Below are positions 1-8,800 of a stretch of 64,000 bases of DNA, piece by piece (the first letter of the stretch is position 1; the number at the start of each line of letters is the position of its first letter). The position numbers were made by a program, and so were the translations under genes. The DNA is from Constantimarinum furrinae (GTDB lineage Bacteria > Bacteroidota > Bacteroidia > Flavobacteriales > Flavobacteriaceae): positions 2,418,001 to 2,482,000 of the forward strand of contig NZ_CP052909.1 in assembly GCF_014295415.1 (NCBI RefSeq), in the 5' to 3' direction. The notes under the pieces are model-generated. The model saw nothing but the letters and a program-made list of their open reading frames with translations, was not told the DNA's origin and searched no databases.

Positions 1-147
1 TTCTACAGGAAATTTAATGATCTCTTTCCCCCAGGTTTCTTCAGCTTGAAGGATGGAAGGCTGAATTGTTGACTGACAAATTACTGATATACTATTTAAG
101 AATACCAAAAGAAACGCGGCAATAGTGGTTTTGTTTATAAAAGACAT
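1..147 (-). CDS. Secreted protein, N-terminal fragment (runs off left edge)
   Basis: An open frame starts at ATG 147 and stays open to base 1, giving 49 residues. It begins MSFINKTT and continues with a hydrophobic run (AAFLLVFLNSISVIC) followed by QST, which reads as a Sec signal peptide with cleavage near residue 24-26. The mature part seen so far (from QPSILQAEE) matches nothing I recognise, so no function is given. The gene is divergent from the M13 peptidase at 344, with about 196 bp between the two starts that must hold both promoters. The rest of the gene lies outside the window. Confidence 0.6.
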   Translation of the reverse strand, partial: MSFINKTTIAAFLLVFLNSISVICQSTIQPSILQAEETWGKEIIKFPVE

Positions 148-316
148 CTGTTTTTTTTTGATAAAAATATAAGACAGAAGCTTGTGAAATGTCAAAAGGA
201 AGTAAAAAAAGTGTGAATTTAAGGATCGTTATACATCGGCTTCAGTGTATTCTGATATAAAAGGCATTATAGCTCTTATTGTTAGTGAGGCGTGTTCCGG
301 CACCTGAGAAATTCTT

Positions 317-324
317 TATATTTG
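317..324 (+). promoter_or_regulatory. -7 promoter element for the M13 peptidase gene
   Basis: TATATTTG is an exact match to the Bacteroidota -7 consensus TAnnTTTG and lies 20 bp before the ATG at 344. The -33 TTG is not clear; a TTC sits at 294-296, 20 bp upstream of the element. Transcription would start around 330. Confidence 0.5.
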
Positions 325-343
325 TGTAAACCAGAAACTCATT

Positions 344-2374
344 ATGAAAAAACTACTACTTCTTTCCGTATTGCTAACCATTTTAATTGGATGTAAGAAT
401 GAAAAAGATGCTGAACCTACTAAAGACACTACTGAGATCAAGCCGGTGGTCTTCGACGGGATCTCTCCCGAAATAAAGCCCGGAGATAATTTCTTTGCGC
501 ATGTAAATCAGCAATGGTATGACAAGGCTGTGATCGACGAGGATCAGGTAGGAGTAGGGTCGTATCGATTTTTAAATATTCCGCAGCAGGAATTGCTCAA
601 AGACATATTGGAAGAAGTATCACAACACGAACACCCAAAAGGAAGTATTGAGCAAATGGTGGGAGATTTCTATGCTTCGGGAATGGATACCATAAGTATA
701 AACGAACGCGGAATTAAACCGCTTATGCCATATTTAAACCGCATTGAGGCATTACGTGACGTTTCTGTGATGATGAAATTTGTTGGCTTGCAGATAAAAC
801 AGGGAAATCATTCTATAGTGAGTCCGTATATTTCTCCCGACCAGATGAACAGTTCAATAAATATTGTTCATTTCTCTCAAAGCGGTATAGGGCTACCCGA
901 TCGTGATTATTACTTCGGAACGGATGCTTCGATTAAGGAAATTCAGGCGGCATATAAAGCCTATCTCACCAGATTATTTGAACTGGCAGGAGAAGCCGAT
1001 GCTGCTAAAAAAGCTGAAAAAGTATACGCCATTGAAAAGAAACTGGCCGAATCTCATAAAACTCGAATCGAGCGGCGCGTAGTAAAGGAAAACTACCATA
1101 AAATGGCGGTTTCAGATCTGGATGCCAGTATGAAGAATATTGGTTGGTCTGCATTGTTGGAAACACTGGGAATGGATGTAGATTCAGTAGATGTACGTCA
1201 GCCTGAATACTACAAAAAACTGAATTCCATGCTTACTTCAGTTCCTTTATCCGACTGGAAATTATATCTTAAAGCTCATGCGATAAGTTCAAATGACAAT
1301 ATTTTAAGCAGACCCTTTCAGGATGCATCTTTCGAATATTCGAAGGTACTCTCCGGACAGTCGGAGCAGCAGTCCAGAGCCAAACAAATGGTGCGGCGTG
1401 TCGATGGACAGTTGGGCTTTGCACTAGGGCAGATCTACGTAAAGCGTCATTTTACCGAAGAGGCCAAACAACGGGCACTGGATCTGGTAAATAACTTTCA
1501 GCTCGCCCTGGAAAAACGCATCGATGCGCTGGACTGGATGAGCGACAGCACTAAAGTAAAGGCCAAGGATAAATTGTTTGCCATCAAGAAAAAGATAGGT
1601 TACCCCGATGTTTGGCGCACCTATGATGTAACTATAGATCGTGATAAATTCTTTGAAAACGTAGTAAAATTACGCAAGGATGATTACGAATACAATCTGA
1701 AAAAATTAAACCAACCACCCAACAGAGATGAGTGGTTTACCACCCCTTCAACGGTTACGGCCTATTACAACCCATCACTGAACGAGATCGTTTTTCCCGC
1801 CGGGATATTACAATCACCTTATTTCGACCTTTATGCCGATGATGCCGTGAATTACGGAGGAATAGGGATGGTGATAGGGCATGAGTTCACGCATGCTTTC
1901 GACGATCAAGGGGCACAATATGATAAAAACGGCAACGTAAGCAATTGGTGGACCGAAGAAGATTATACCAAATTTAAAGCAAAGACTCAGCAGATCATCG
2001 ATCAGTACAGTGCTTTTACAGTTCTGGACAGTGTGCCTTTAAAAGGTGCTTTAACCGTAGGTGAGAACACTGCAGATAACGGTGGGATTGCTATTGCATA
2101 TGATGCATTTAAAATGACCGAACAAGGCCAAGATAGCACGAAGATTGGTGGATATACGCCCGACCAGCGGTTCTTTTTATCTATTGCAAGGATATGGAGG
2201 GTAAAGACCCGTGACGAATATTTACGGAATTATGTGGCCACCGATCCGCATTCGCCTCCGGTTTGGAGGGTAAATGGACCGCTGATGAACTTTACGCCAT
2301 TCTATGAGGCATTTGAGGTGCAACCCGGAGAAGCAAATTATAAGACCGAGGAAGAACGGATCAAGATCTGGTAG
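344..2374 (+). CDS. M13 family (neprilysin-like) zinc metallopeptidase lipoprotein
   Basis: A 676-residue cell-envelope endopeptidase of the M13 family (neprilysin/PepO), which cleaves oligopeptides. The N-terminus is a lipoprotein signal with lipobox LIGC around residue 17. The M13_N domain fills roughly residues 40-440 and the catalytic domain the rest. The zinc site is complete: HEFTH at about 513-517 and the third ligand in GENTADN at about 574. The substrate-backbone motif TAYYNPS lies upstream, as expected. Length is normal for the family and the ATG is preceded by a good -7 box. It appears monocistronic, with the next gene convergent. Probably anchored to a membrane facing the periplasm and used for peptide degradation. 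Confidence 0.93.
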   Translation: MKKLLLLSVLLTILIGCKNEKDAEPTKDTTEIKPVVFDGISPEIKPGDNFFAHVNQQWYDKAVIDEDQVGVGSYRFLNIPQQELLKDILEEVSQHEHPKGSIEQMVGDFYASGMDTISINERGIKPLMPYLNRIEALRDVSVMMKFVGLQIKQGNHSIVSPYISPDQMNSSINIVHFSQSGIGLPDRDYYFGTDASIKEIQAAYKAYLTRLFELAGEADAAKKAEKVYAIEKKLAESHKTRIERRVVKENYHKMAVSDLDASMKNIGWSALLETLGMDVDSVDVRQPEYYKKLNSMLTSVPLSDWKLYLKAHAISSNDNILSRPFQDASFEYSKVLSGQSEQQSRAKQMVRRVDGQLGFALGQIYVKRHFTEEAKQRALDLVNNFQLALEKRIDALDWMSDSTKVKAKDKLFAIKKKIGYPDVWRTYDVTIDRDKFFENVVKLRKDDYEYNLKKLNQPPNRDEWFTTPSTVTAYYNPSLNEIVFPAGILQSPYFDLYADDAVNYGGIGMVIGHEFTHAFDDQGAQYDKNGNVSNWWTEEDYTKFKAKTQQIIDQYSAFTVLDSVPLKGALTVGENTADNGGIAIAYDAFKMTEQGQDSTKIGGYTPDQRFFLSIARIWRVKTRDEYLRNYVATDPHSPPVWRVNGPLMNFTPFYEAFEVQPGEANYKTEEERIKIW

Positions 2375-2418
2375 CTAGTGTTTCATTTAGGTTGGTTATT
2401 TCAACTAGAATAACTTGT

Positions 2419-3321
2419 CTATTTATGTACGGCCGGCCCTTCATTTCTGCCGACCGTATTTGTGAGTTGCACCCGATCTTTTGTTTCGATGTTTATTTTC
2501 CAGAGATTGTAATTTCCTTTGCTTCCGGCAGTATAGATAAGCCATTTACCATCTGCAGACCAGTCGGGTGAATAACATTCGATGGTGTCATTTGTAAGGT
2601 TGTAAAGGGTATTGCCATCAGCATCCATGATGTACAGATCCCATTGGTTCTCATTGCTTCCGTAAAAGGCAATTTGTGTTCCATCTGGTGAGAATTTTGC
2701 ACCGGAATCATATCCCTCTTTGTTTGTAAGACGCCTAACATTAGTGCCGTCGGCATTCATAATAAAAATTTCGCCATTGGCGGCATGCGACGTGTCGGTC
2801 GAATCACGTAATTGTCTTGTAAAAACGATTTCCTTCCCGTTTGGCGACCAGTCGGGACTTTCTTCATAGAACGTATTTTTCGTTAGTGCTCTTACGTTAG
2901 ATCCGTTGGAATTCATGATATACACATTTCTGCTAAGTGAGTCGCGGTCACTCATAAACAGAATTGAACGACCGTCTGGCGAGGGGACAGGAAGTACGTC
3001 GGAAGCAGGATGGTTGGTTAGTCGATGAACATTTGAACCATCAGAATTCATTGAATATATATCCGAATTTCCATCTCTTTTGGAATAAAAATATATTATA
3101 TCCCCTTTGTAGGACCATGACGGACTGAAATCCAGAGAATCATTTTGACTGATATTCTGAATATCGTTTCCGTTGAGATCCATAGTATATATTTCAGAAT
3201 TGCCATCGCGATTTGTGACAAATGCGATCTTATTCTTCGTAGTACTTTCCATATTGTCTTGCGCTGCACTTTTACATGCCGAAAACATACTAACACAAAT
3301 TATAAGCAATATTTTATCCAT
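2419..3321 (-). CDS. PD40/TolB-like beta-propeller lipoprotein
   Basis: A 300-residue protein with a lipoprotein signal (MDKILLIICVSMFSACK, lipobox FSAC). The rest is a run of roughly six repeats of about 43 residues carrying the PD40 pattern: D-(L/A/S)-(N/D)-G followed by LT/IS, then a SPDG or SADG turn and I.(F/Y). This is the WD40-like propeller seen in TolB and in DPP-IV N-terminal domains. No catalytic domain follows, so it is likely a protein- or glycan-binding periplasmic propeller rather than an enzyme. It is much shorter than TolB and lacks TolB's N-terminal domain, and no tol/pal genes are adjacent. It is convergent with the M13 gene. Confidence 0.8.
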   Translation of the reverse strand: MDKILLIICVSMFSACKSAAQDNMESTTKNKIAFVTNRDGNSEIYTMDLNGNDIQNISQNDSLDFSPSWSYKGDIIYFYSKRDGNSDIYSMNSDGSNVHRLTNHPASDVLPVPSPDGRSILFMSDRDSLSRNVYIMNSNGSNVRALTKNTFYEESPDWSPNGKEIVFTRQLRDSTDTSHAANGEIFIMNADGTNVRRLTNKEGYDSGAKFSPDGTQIAFYGSNENQWDLYIMDADGNTLYNLTNDTIECYSPDWSADGKWLIYTAGSKGNYNLWKINIETKDRVQLTNTVGRNEGPAVHK

Positions 3322-3413
3322 AAGATTAATTTTTGACGATTATCATACTATGTACAAAGCAACCACCCTAGCGCACCGATTCTCACGAATACGAAGAATG
3401 ATAAAATTACGAT

Positions 3414-3821
3414 TTATCTCCATACACCCAGAATTGCTCCAATAATAGTAAAGTAAATGATAATATAGCCGGAATTAATTGCGATATATTTCCAGCTTTT
3501 TTGCTCAAATAGCGCTATAGCGGTAAAGATTGCTGCAGCCCATCCAAACCCAACCAAAAAGCCCGCCGTGGCACCCCAAGCGATATCCGAGGATGCATCT
3601 CCTAAAAAGAATGCCATATTATAGGACATCAGGTAAGCGAGTATAAAACTTATACCGTAGATCTTTCCCGGATGAGCGCGTGCTAATTGCTCGTCTGTTA
3701 GTTTATTCTCTGCCTTCCATGACTTGTAAAACAGTGCCGGTGAGTAATAAATAGCACCTAATATTAAGTTACATACCGCGCAGATTAAAACTGCCCAATG
3801 ATTGATGATCATGTTTTCCAT
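3414..3821 (-). CDS. DUF1761 family membrane protein
   Basis: A 135-residue integral membrane protein with four predicted helices (about residues 8-28, 53-73, 82-104 and 113-133). The pattern of a helix ending in YYSP, then a KSW..E...T loop and G-rich helices (GFLVGFGWAAA) matches the DUF1761 family, whose biochemical role is unknown. It sits alone between the PD40 lipoprotein and the AraC regulator, both on the same strand. ATG 3821 is used; a second ATG three codons in (3812) is equally possible. Confidence 0.75.
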   Translation of the reverse strand: MENMIINHWAVLICAVCNLILGAIYYSPALFYKSWKAENKLTDEQLARAHPGKIYGISFILAYLMSYNMAFFLGDASSDIAWGATAGFLVGFGWAAAIFTAIALFEQKSWKYIAINSGYIIIYFTIIGAILGVWR

Positions 3822-3883
3822 AATTGCTTAGTTTGATTGGAAACAAAGGAAAGGGATAAAAATCTTAGAAAATTGTAAAAAAT

Positions 3884-4699
3884 TTACTTTACCGGAAAGA
3901 AGTTGGGATAATCTCCAATATCGTTTACATACTGTTTTGGGTTTAAACCGGAAAAAGATTTAAAATCCTTGATAAAGTGTGCTTGATCGAAATACCCGCA
4001 GTCCTGAGCAATGGCGGTCCATGAAATTTGTTCTTTATTTTCAACCGCTTTTAAAATTTCATTAAAGCGTTTAATACGATGAAACTGTTTTGGGGTTATC
4101 CCAACGTATTTTTTAAATAGCTGAATGAATTGTTTTTGGGAATATCCCGATTTAACGGCAATTTCGGTGATGTTTGTTACTGAAGGAGATTGTTCGATCC
4201 TGTCGATGGCATATTGAATTATTTCTGAATAAAAGTCGTCATCATTAAACCGGGTAAGCAACCAAGCTTCTATTAGCCGAAATTTTTGATCGGGAGTTGT
4301 CGCACGCTTTATCTCCGAATAAAGTTCCATAATGCTTGGACCAAATATTTCAGAAGCCGAAACTACTTTATTTGAGAACCTGTGAACCGATTCCCGAATT
4401 AATGGGTATGCCGCCCCGGGCTTAAACACCAATACAATCATTTCTTCGCTGCTGGCACTTATGGTAATATAATCGGTTAACACTCCGGAGAACCAAACAT
4501 GAGTACATTTTTGCTTCGGTTTTTTGGTATGGTTGTCGAAGATATATTTAGGAGTATCGGTTAATTCAAAAATAATGTTCGTGGTGCCATCAGGAAGGTA
4601 TTTATCCATGGTGTGAGTAGGAGAATAGTCTTTATGATACAACATAGCATCCATATATCTGGATAGCTTTGCGGTTAGAATATGACTTTTATGGATCAC
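3884..4699 (-). CDS. AraC family transcriptional regulator
   Basis: A 271-residue regulator. The C-terminal third carries two helix-turn-helix units of the AraC/XylS type: an EIAVKSGYSQKQFIQLFKK segment near residue 180 and AQDCGYFDQAHFIKDFKSF near residue 230, ending in the family signature GLNPKQY. The N-terminal part (PDGTTNIIFEL..., SASSEEMIVLVFKPGAAYPL) resembles the uncharacterised N-terminal domain common in Bacteroidota AraC proteins, probably the effector-sensing or dimerisation part. Nothing next to it is an obvious target; DUF1761 lies just downstream on the same strand and may be controlled by it. Confidence 0.88.
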   Translation of the reverse strand: MIHKSHILTAKLSRYMDAMLYHKDYSPTHTMDKYLPDGTTNIIFELTDTPKYIFDNHTKKPKQKCTHVWFSGVLTDYITISASSEEMIVLVFKPGAAYPLIRESVHRFSNKVVSASEIFGPSIMELYSEIKRATTPDQKFRLIEAWLLTRFNDDDFYSEIIQYAIDRIEQSPSVTNITEIAVKSGYSQKQFIQLFKKYVGITPKQFHRIKRFNEILKAVENKEQISWTAIAQDCGYFDQAHFIKDFKSFSGLNPKQYVNDIGDYPNFFPVK

Positions 4700-4895
4700 A
4701 GATTCACAATTTAAGGTACATTTTATTAATGACGCAAACTTTCAGAATAAAAGTGAGTAAACTTGTTTACAAAGGCAAAAGCAGCAGAAAAACAATAGTT
4801 TTTTGTTTTTATAGCTGTATTGGGGAAAAATAGTCTACCTTCACCGGGTAAATTATTCAGTAAGCCTATCTTTTTTTAATTTCTGCCAGTTTTAA

Positions 4896-5063
4896 TTAAT
4901 CCTTCGCTTTCTTCAATATTTTAAAACAAGCAATAAGAAGTTGCCTGAAATCAGGGACTTTGGGATTAACAGCACCGTAGCCGGTCTTTCCATTTTCTAA
5001 GCCTTCAGTTTTCTTACCGATTGCAAATTCACTAATCGTTGGTGTAGTTATATTACAACACCA
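4896..5063 (-). pseudogene. Remnant of a coding region, no start codon
   Basis: On the minus strand a frame of 55 sense codons ends at TAA 4898-4896. It reads as sensible protein (ISEFAIGKKTEG, GKTGYGAVNPKVPDFRQ, ACFKILKKAKD), but upstream it runs into in-frame TGA and TAG stops at 5064-5069 and contains no ATG, GTG or TTG. This looks like the C-terminal tail of a lost gene. I do not recognise the family. It sits inside the roughly 490 bp space between the AraC and cold-shock genes; apart from it I see only AT-rich sequence there. Confidence 0.4.
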
Positions 5064-5190
5064 TCACTACAAATGAAGCTGTACAAAACACAGTTAATAC
5101 TAATACCAAATAACAGTAAAAATCATGATCAAACAATTGATACAAACATTCAGAACTAAAAAAATAGAAACAAATATTAAACTACAAACA

Positions 5191-5382
5191 ATGAAAGAAG
5201 GTACCGTAAAATTTTTCAATAATGCCAAAGGATTTGGCTTTATTACTATTAAAGACACTAACGAAGAGATCTTCGTACACAGCACAAATCTTATGGAGGA
5301 TATCCGGGAAGATGACAATGTTCAATTTGAAGTTGAAAAAGGAGAAAAAGGATTAAGCGCCATAAAAGTGAGCCTTATCTAG
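5191..5382 (+). CDS. Cold-shock protein (CspA family)
   Basis: A 63-residue single cold-shock domain (OB fold) that binds single-stranded RNA/DNA and melts RNA structure. RNP1 (KGFGFI) and RNP2 (IFVHST) are both present. The frame is open upstream to an ATG at 5125, but the family always begins at MKEGTVKFF, so ATG 5191 is chosen; the upstream ATG would add a 22-residue lysine-rich tail foreign to the family. The gene stands alone with a strong terminator 20 bp after its stop, so it is monocistronic. A long, AT-rich leader probably precedes it, as in many csp genes. Confidence 0.93.
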   Translation: MKEGTVKFFNNAKGFGFITIKDTNEEIFVHSTNLMEDIREDDNVQFEVEKGEKGLSAIKVSLI

Positions 5383-5401
5383 ACGTATCCTTATCGTATA
5401 G

Positions 5402-5428
5402 AAAACCATCCCTATGGATGGTTTTTTT
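5402..5428 (+). terminator. Rho-independent terminator of the csp gene
   Basis: A 10-bp perfect stem (AAAACCATCC / GGATGGTTTT) with a CTAT loop is followed by further T residues, 20 bp after the cold-shock stop codon. Confidence 0.9.
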
Positions 5429-5475
5429 ATGTCAAAATGTTACAACTTTACGTAATTGTTGAGGCTTAGCCTACA

Positions 5476-5928
5476 TTAATTGGCTCTTCTAAAAACATAA
5501 CGGGTAATGAACAGCCCGGTGCTGTCGTCGTCACCACTGTGACTCTCAACCCCGGTGTTGATAAAAGCCAATTCCCACCCCTGTGCAGAGAGTTCATTGA
5601 GCTTGGAAGTAACCACTGCATCGTTTGCCGCAATGTTCTGAAAACGAATTCCTCCCAGATTAAAGAAATTGAGCAATTTGGTTTCATCAAACTTTTTTAC
5701 CCGGATCTCACTTCGATCCGATTTATTTCGATCGTCGTCTTCGCCGGTCCTGCTGGTGGTGTATTCCTTATAATCCCTAGACTCTTCGGCACTAATCATT
5801 CTCGATCTACCCAGGCCATTGGGCACTATGGATTCAATAACGGTGATGATCTTAAAGGTATAATTCTGAGCCGAAACGTCTGGGCTCATAAGAAATATAA
5901 AAAGCAAACAAAGGATAATTGTTCTCAT
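5476..5928 (-). CDS. Secreted hypothetical protein
   Basis: A 150-residue protein when read from the ATG at 5928, which starts a clean signal peptide (MRTIILCLLFIFLMSPDVSA, cleavage after SA). The frame also has an ATG seven codons upstream (5949), which would put polar residues before the signal and is less likely. The mature protein has an acidic middle (TGEDDDRNKSDRSE) and a C-terminal segment LNELSAQGWELAFINTG...FITRYVFRR, reminiscent of the LN.LG.EGWELV motif of DUF4177-like small proteins. No function can be assigned. It is convergent with the csp gene. Confidence 0.65.
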   Translation of the reverse strand: MRTIILCLLFIFLMSPDVSAQNYTFKIITVIESIVPNGLGRSRMISAEESRDYKEYTTSRTGEDDDRNKSDRSEIRVKKFDETKLLNFFNLGGIRFQNIAANDAVVTSKLNELSAQGWELAFINTGVESHSGDDDSTGLFITRYVFRRAN

Positions 5929-5949
5929 TTGTAAAATATTTAAATGCAT

Positions 5950-6271
5950 TAGTATTTCATTATTTAATCTAGCAAATTATTCTTGCCTGGCACAGCCGCA
6001 CCATTTAAAGTACTGTAAAAGCAAAATTATGATTGAAAAAAGGGGTTTCCGTGGATGCCTGTGGCTTACCATCTCAGTATACAGGTTGACGTACCGGTTA
6101 CGGAAGCCGGTAGGTTTTGAAGTGCGAAGATCTTAACTACATAATTAAAGAATTAGCAAACTAAAAATAGAAAATTAGCGAATTAGATTTCCGGTAGTTT
6201 GGTTAATCATTTGTTAATTATATATCTGACAATCAAGAGACAGCAGGATATTCTAATGGGGGATAGCAGTA
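5950..6271. other. 322-bp intergenic space
   Basis: No convincing gene is present. It contains a small GC-richer island (about 6045-6125) with a perfect 6-bp inverted repeat TACCGG (6092-6097) / CCGGTA (6107-6112) around a 9-nt loop. A low-complexity stretch follows at about 6139-6190, built of AATTAG/GAATTAG-like words similar in style to those at 12.1 kb. No T-run follows the hairpin, so it is not a classical terminator. Confidence 0.4.
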
Positions 6272-8113
6272 TCAAAGGTCGGCGTTTTCCTGTACGAAAT
6301 ACATTTTCATTTTGCCTTTATTTTTTACTCGAATCTCACCTCTAAAGTCACAGGAAACAGATTCCTTAACAAGAGCGTAGGTATCTTCTGAGATATTGAT
6401 CTTGCCGGGCGTTGAGTTGGATTCCATTCGCGAGGCAATGTTTACTGTATCCCCCCAAATGTCATAGGCAAACTTCTTGGTGCCAACCACTCCCGCAACC
6501 ACAGGTCCGGTATTTATGCCTATTCGAATCTCGAAAGGAGTACTGCCATTATTTCCTTGTAATTTCACGTCCTGCACAAATTGGATGATCTCAGCGGCAG
6601 CCTGAACCATTGCTAGCGCGTGATTGCCTGTAGATCCTTGTAAACCCCCGGCACACATATAGGCATCGCCTATAGTTTTAATTTTTTCCAGTCCGTGCTC
6701 TTCCATGATCGCATCAAATTTTGAAAAGTAAAAGTCGATACTGGCAACCAGATCTTCCGGAGCTAAATTTTCGGCATACTGAGTGAAATCTTTAAAATCG
6801 GTAAACAATACCGTTACCGAATCAAATTTTTTGGCTTGTACCTTACCATTTTGCTTCAATTCTTCTGCCGTTGTTGCCGGAAGAATATTGAGCAATAAAG
6901 TTTCTGAAACTGCTTTCTCTTTTTCTATGATCCTTTTTACGCGTTGCATAAACAGATTGCGGCGATAAAGTGCTATGGCAAGGATAATTATAAGAAGGAG
7001 TACTGCAATGGTGATATAAATAATGGTGCGTTGGCGCTTGTCCTTGAGCAACTGTATTTCGGCATCTTTTTCCAGTAGATCTACTTCTGCCTGCTTTTTA
7101 GATACTTCGTAATTAGTACGCTGATCGGCCATTTGCTGCACCTTTTCAATATTGGCTACACTATCTCTATACCTTATATGGTCTTTATAATAGGCATGGG
7201 ATTTAAAATAATTTCCCGTGCCTTCATACAGTAAGGATAGTTTGAGGTTCGATTCACTAATTTGTTTCTTTAAACCGTATTTAAGTGCTAATTCCAGACT
7301 TCGGCTTGCATAATCTACAGCCGATTCCCAATCGTTCTGTTCCAGAAAAATATCGGCCATATAAGTAAGGTACTCTGAAATCGCATAGTAATCTTCTACG
7401 TCTTCCAACAGGGCAATAGCCTCGTTTATATAGGTCTTGGCTTGTATGGGTTTGCCTTGTTTGGCATAGACCATTCCAATATTTCCGAGATTGTAGGCGC
7501 TTCCTATCTGATAATTCAGATTTTTAAAGATCAATCCCGATTCTTCAAAATTTCGGAGTGCGAGACCGTAATTTTTACTGTTAAAGTATTCATCACCCGA
7601 ATTCAGTAATGCTGTGGCAAGACTTAACGAATCGTTCACCTTTCTTAGGATATCTATGGATTTGGTATAATAGATCTCGGCGTTGGTGGTATTGCCAATT
7701 TCAGAATAAACATCTGCTATAGTAAGATATGCACCGCCTTCGTACTTACCGTTTTCAACTTTTACGGCTGCCTCACTACATTTAAAAAATGCTTCCAACG
7801 CAAGAGGTAACTCTCCTGCAAGACGATAGGTTTGACCTTTCTGGCTAAATCCTCTGTAGAGATAAAGATAATTTTCTTCCTTTTGAGCCTGACGAATTAG
7901 TTCGTCTGCATATTGCAAGGATAATTCCAGATCATTTGCTGCATTAAAGGCTAAATTTCGCAGCAGTTCCAATTTTTCTTCACCTTTTACAGTGCCTTGC
8001 AAATAAATAAGTCTCAAGCTGTCTGCCACTGCCTGATCCTGCGCAACGCCTGTATGTATCAACGATAAAATGAAGCCTATTAAAAAATAATAGGCTTTGT
8101 AATTGAAATTCAT
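6272..8113 (-). CDS. TPR-domain class III adenylate cyclase, membrane-anchored
   Basis: A 613-residue protein. Residues 1-24 are a signal peptide, about 50-310 are TPR-like helical repeats (for example NSGDEYFNSKNYGLALRNFE), 320-360 a coiled coil, 363-383 a membrane helix, and 430-610 a class III nucleotide cyclase domain. Both metal aspartates are present (D439 in LFTDFKDFT, D483 in IGDAYM), as are the adenine-selecting pair K479 and D551 and the transition-state residues N558 and R562. ATP is therefore the likely substrate and the product cAMP. The topology puts the TPR sensor in the periplasm and the cyclase in the cytoplasm. The gene at 8121 lies only 7 bp upstream on the same strand and is probably co-transcribed. 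Confidence 0.92.
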   Translation of the reverse strand: MNFNYKAYYFLIGFILSLIHTGVAQDQAVADSLRLIYLQGTVKGEEKLELLRNLAFNAANDLELSLQYADELIRQAQKEENYLYLYRGFSQKGQTYRLAGELPLALEAFFKCSEAAVKVENGKYEGGAYLTIADVYSEIGNTTNAEIYYTKSIDILRKVNDSLSLATALLNSGDEYFNSKNYGLALRNFEESGLIFKNLNYQIGSAYNLGNIGMVYAKQGKPIQAKTYINEAIALLEDVEDYYAISEYLTYMADIFLEQNDWESAVDYASRSLELALKYGLKKQISESNLKLSLLYEGTGNYFKSHAYYKDHIRYRDSVANIEKVQQMADQRTNYEVSKKQAEVDLLEKDAEIQLLKDKRQRTIIYITIAVLLLIIILAIALYRRNLFMQRVKRIIEKEKAVSETLLLNILPATTAEELKQNGKVQAKKFDSVTVLFTDFKDFTQYAENLAPEDLVASIDFYFSKFDAIMEEHGLEKIKTIGDAYMCAGGLQGSTGNHALAMVQAAAEIIQFVQDVKLQGNNGSTPFEIRIGINTGPVVAGVVGTKKFAYDIWGDTVNIASRMESNSTPGKINISEDTYALVKESVSCDFRGEIRVKNKGKMKMYFVQENADL

Positions 8114-8120
8114 ACACTAA

Positions 8121-8615
8121 TTATTGATTCAGTCTCAGTTTTGGATCCAAAGGGTAGGTTCGTGTTTCTCCTTGATACGTAATAAGAAAGTTGATCGTAT
8201 AGCTGTCGTCCGATATTGGTCGATCAAAATTAGCTATGGTTCCGTGAATTTTTCCGTCTCTGCTCACGGGCAATGGTGTAGCTTGTACAAAGAAATTAGC
8301 ATTTCCGGGTTCTTTGTTCTGAGAAACCGATTGAAGTGATACACTGTAATCGCGATCAACCCCAAGTGGTTCGAAGGATCTAGCAGCCCAGATCATTTCC
8401 TTCCCGGGAAATACCAGTGTTTCAAAGTTTTTATTCGATTCTCCAAAGCGACTCTCTAGTCCTTCGTCATCTACGAGATACGTATTAGCGTCTATTTGTG
8501 CTTCGGTGGGAGGGTACGGAAGGTTATACAAGGTATTGCTATTTATAGTTACCATGATGTCTCTGTCTCTGGGTTTGGTAACAGCCCCTTTGTTTGTCAA
8601 TTCTTTTGGATTCAT
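8121..8615 (-). CDS. Hypothetical protein co-transcribed with the adenylate cyclase
   Basis: A 164-residue protein of unknown family, with no signal peptide or membrane segment. The sequence is rich in predicted beta strands (RDIMVTINSNTLYNLPYPP, DYSVSLQSVSQN, YTINFLITYQGETRTYPLDP) and may be a single beta-sandwich-like domain. Its stop lies 7 bp before the cyclase start, so the two are likely one transcript and may work together, either as input protein or co-regulated partner. The call of a real gene rests on the good ATG start, the operon-like spacing and the protein-like composition. Confidence 0.6.
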   Translation of the reverse strand: MNPKELTNKGAVTKPRDRDIMVTINSNTLYNLPYPPTEAQIDANTYLVDDEGLESRFGESNKNFETLVFPGKEMIWAARSFEPLGVDRDYSVSLQSVSQNKEPGNANFFVQATPLPVSRDGKIHGTIANFDRPISDDSYTINFLITYQGETRTYPLDPKLRLNQ

Positions 8616-8800
8616 AATTGTTGATTTTTATTGGTTCGGTATTTCTATTAAAAATTATAAACATTGGAAAAACAATAAGGCTGGGGAGAATTATTTACAA
8701 AAGATAATGATTATTAGCGAGTTACCGTATATCATGTTAACTAAAAAAATAAGTAAGAAGAAAGTGGTGATAAGAATCCCGCTATATGGAGTCGGAGATG

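Noticed and set aside
5539-5934. 131-codon plus-strand frame opposite the secreted 150-residue protein
   Set aside because: The minus-strand frame has a clean signal peptide and better composition; the plus frame has no recognisable motif or start context.
6092-6112. Inverted repeat TACCGG/CCGGTA as terminator or operator
   Set aside because: The stem is only 6 bp, no T-run follows, and it is about 150 bp from any start; not enough to name it.
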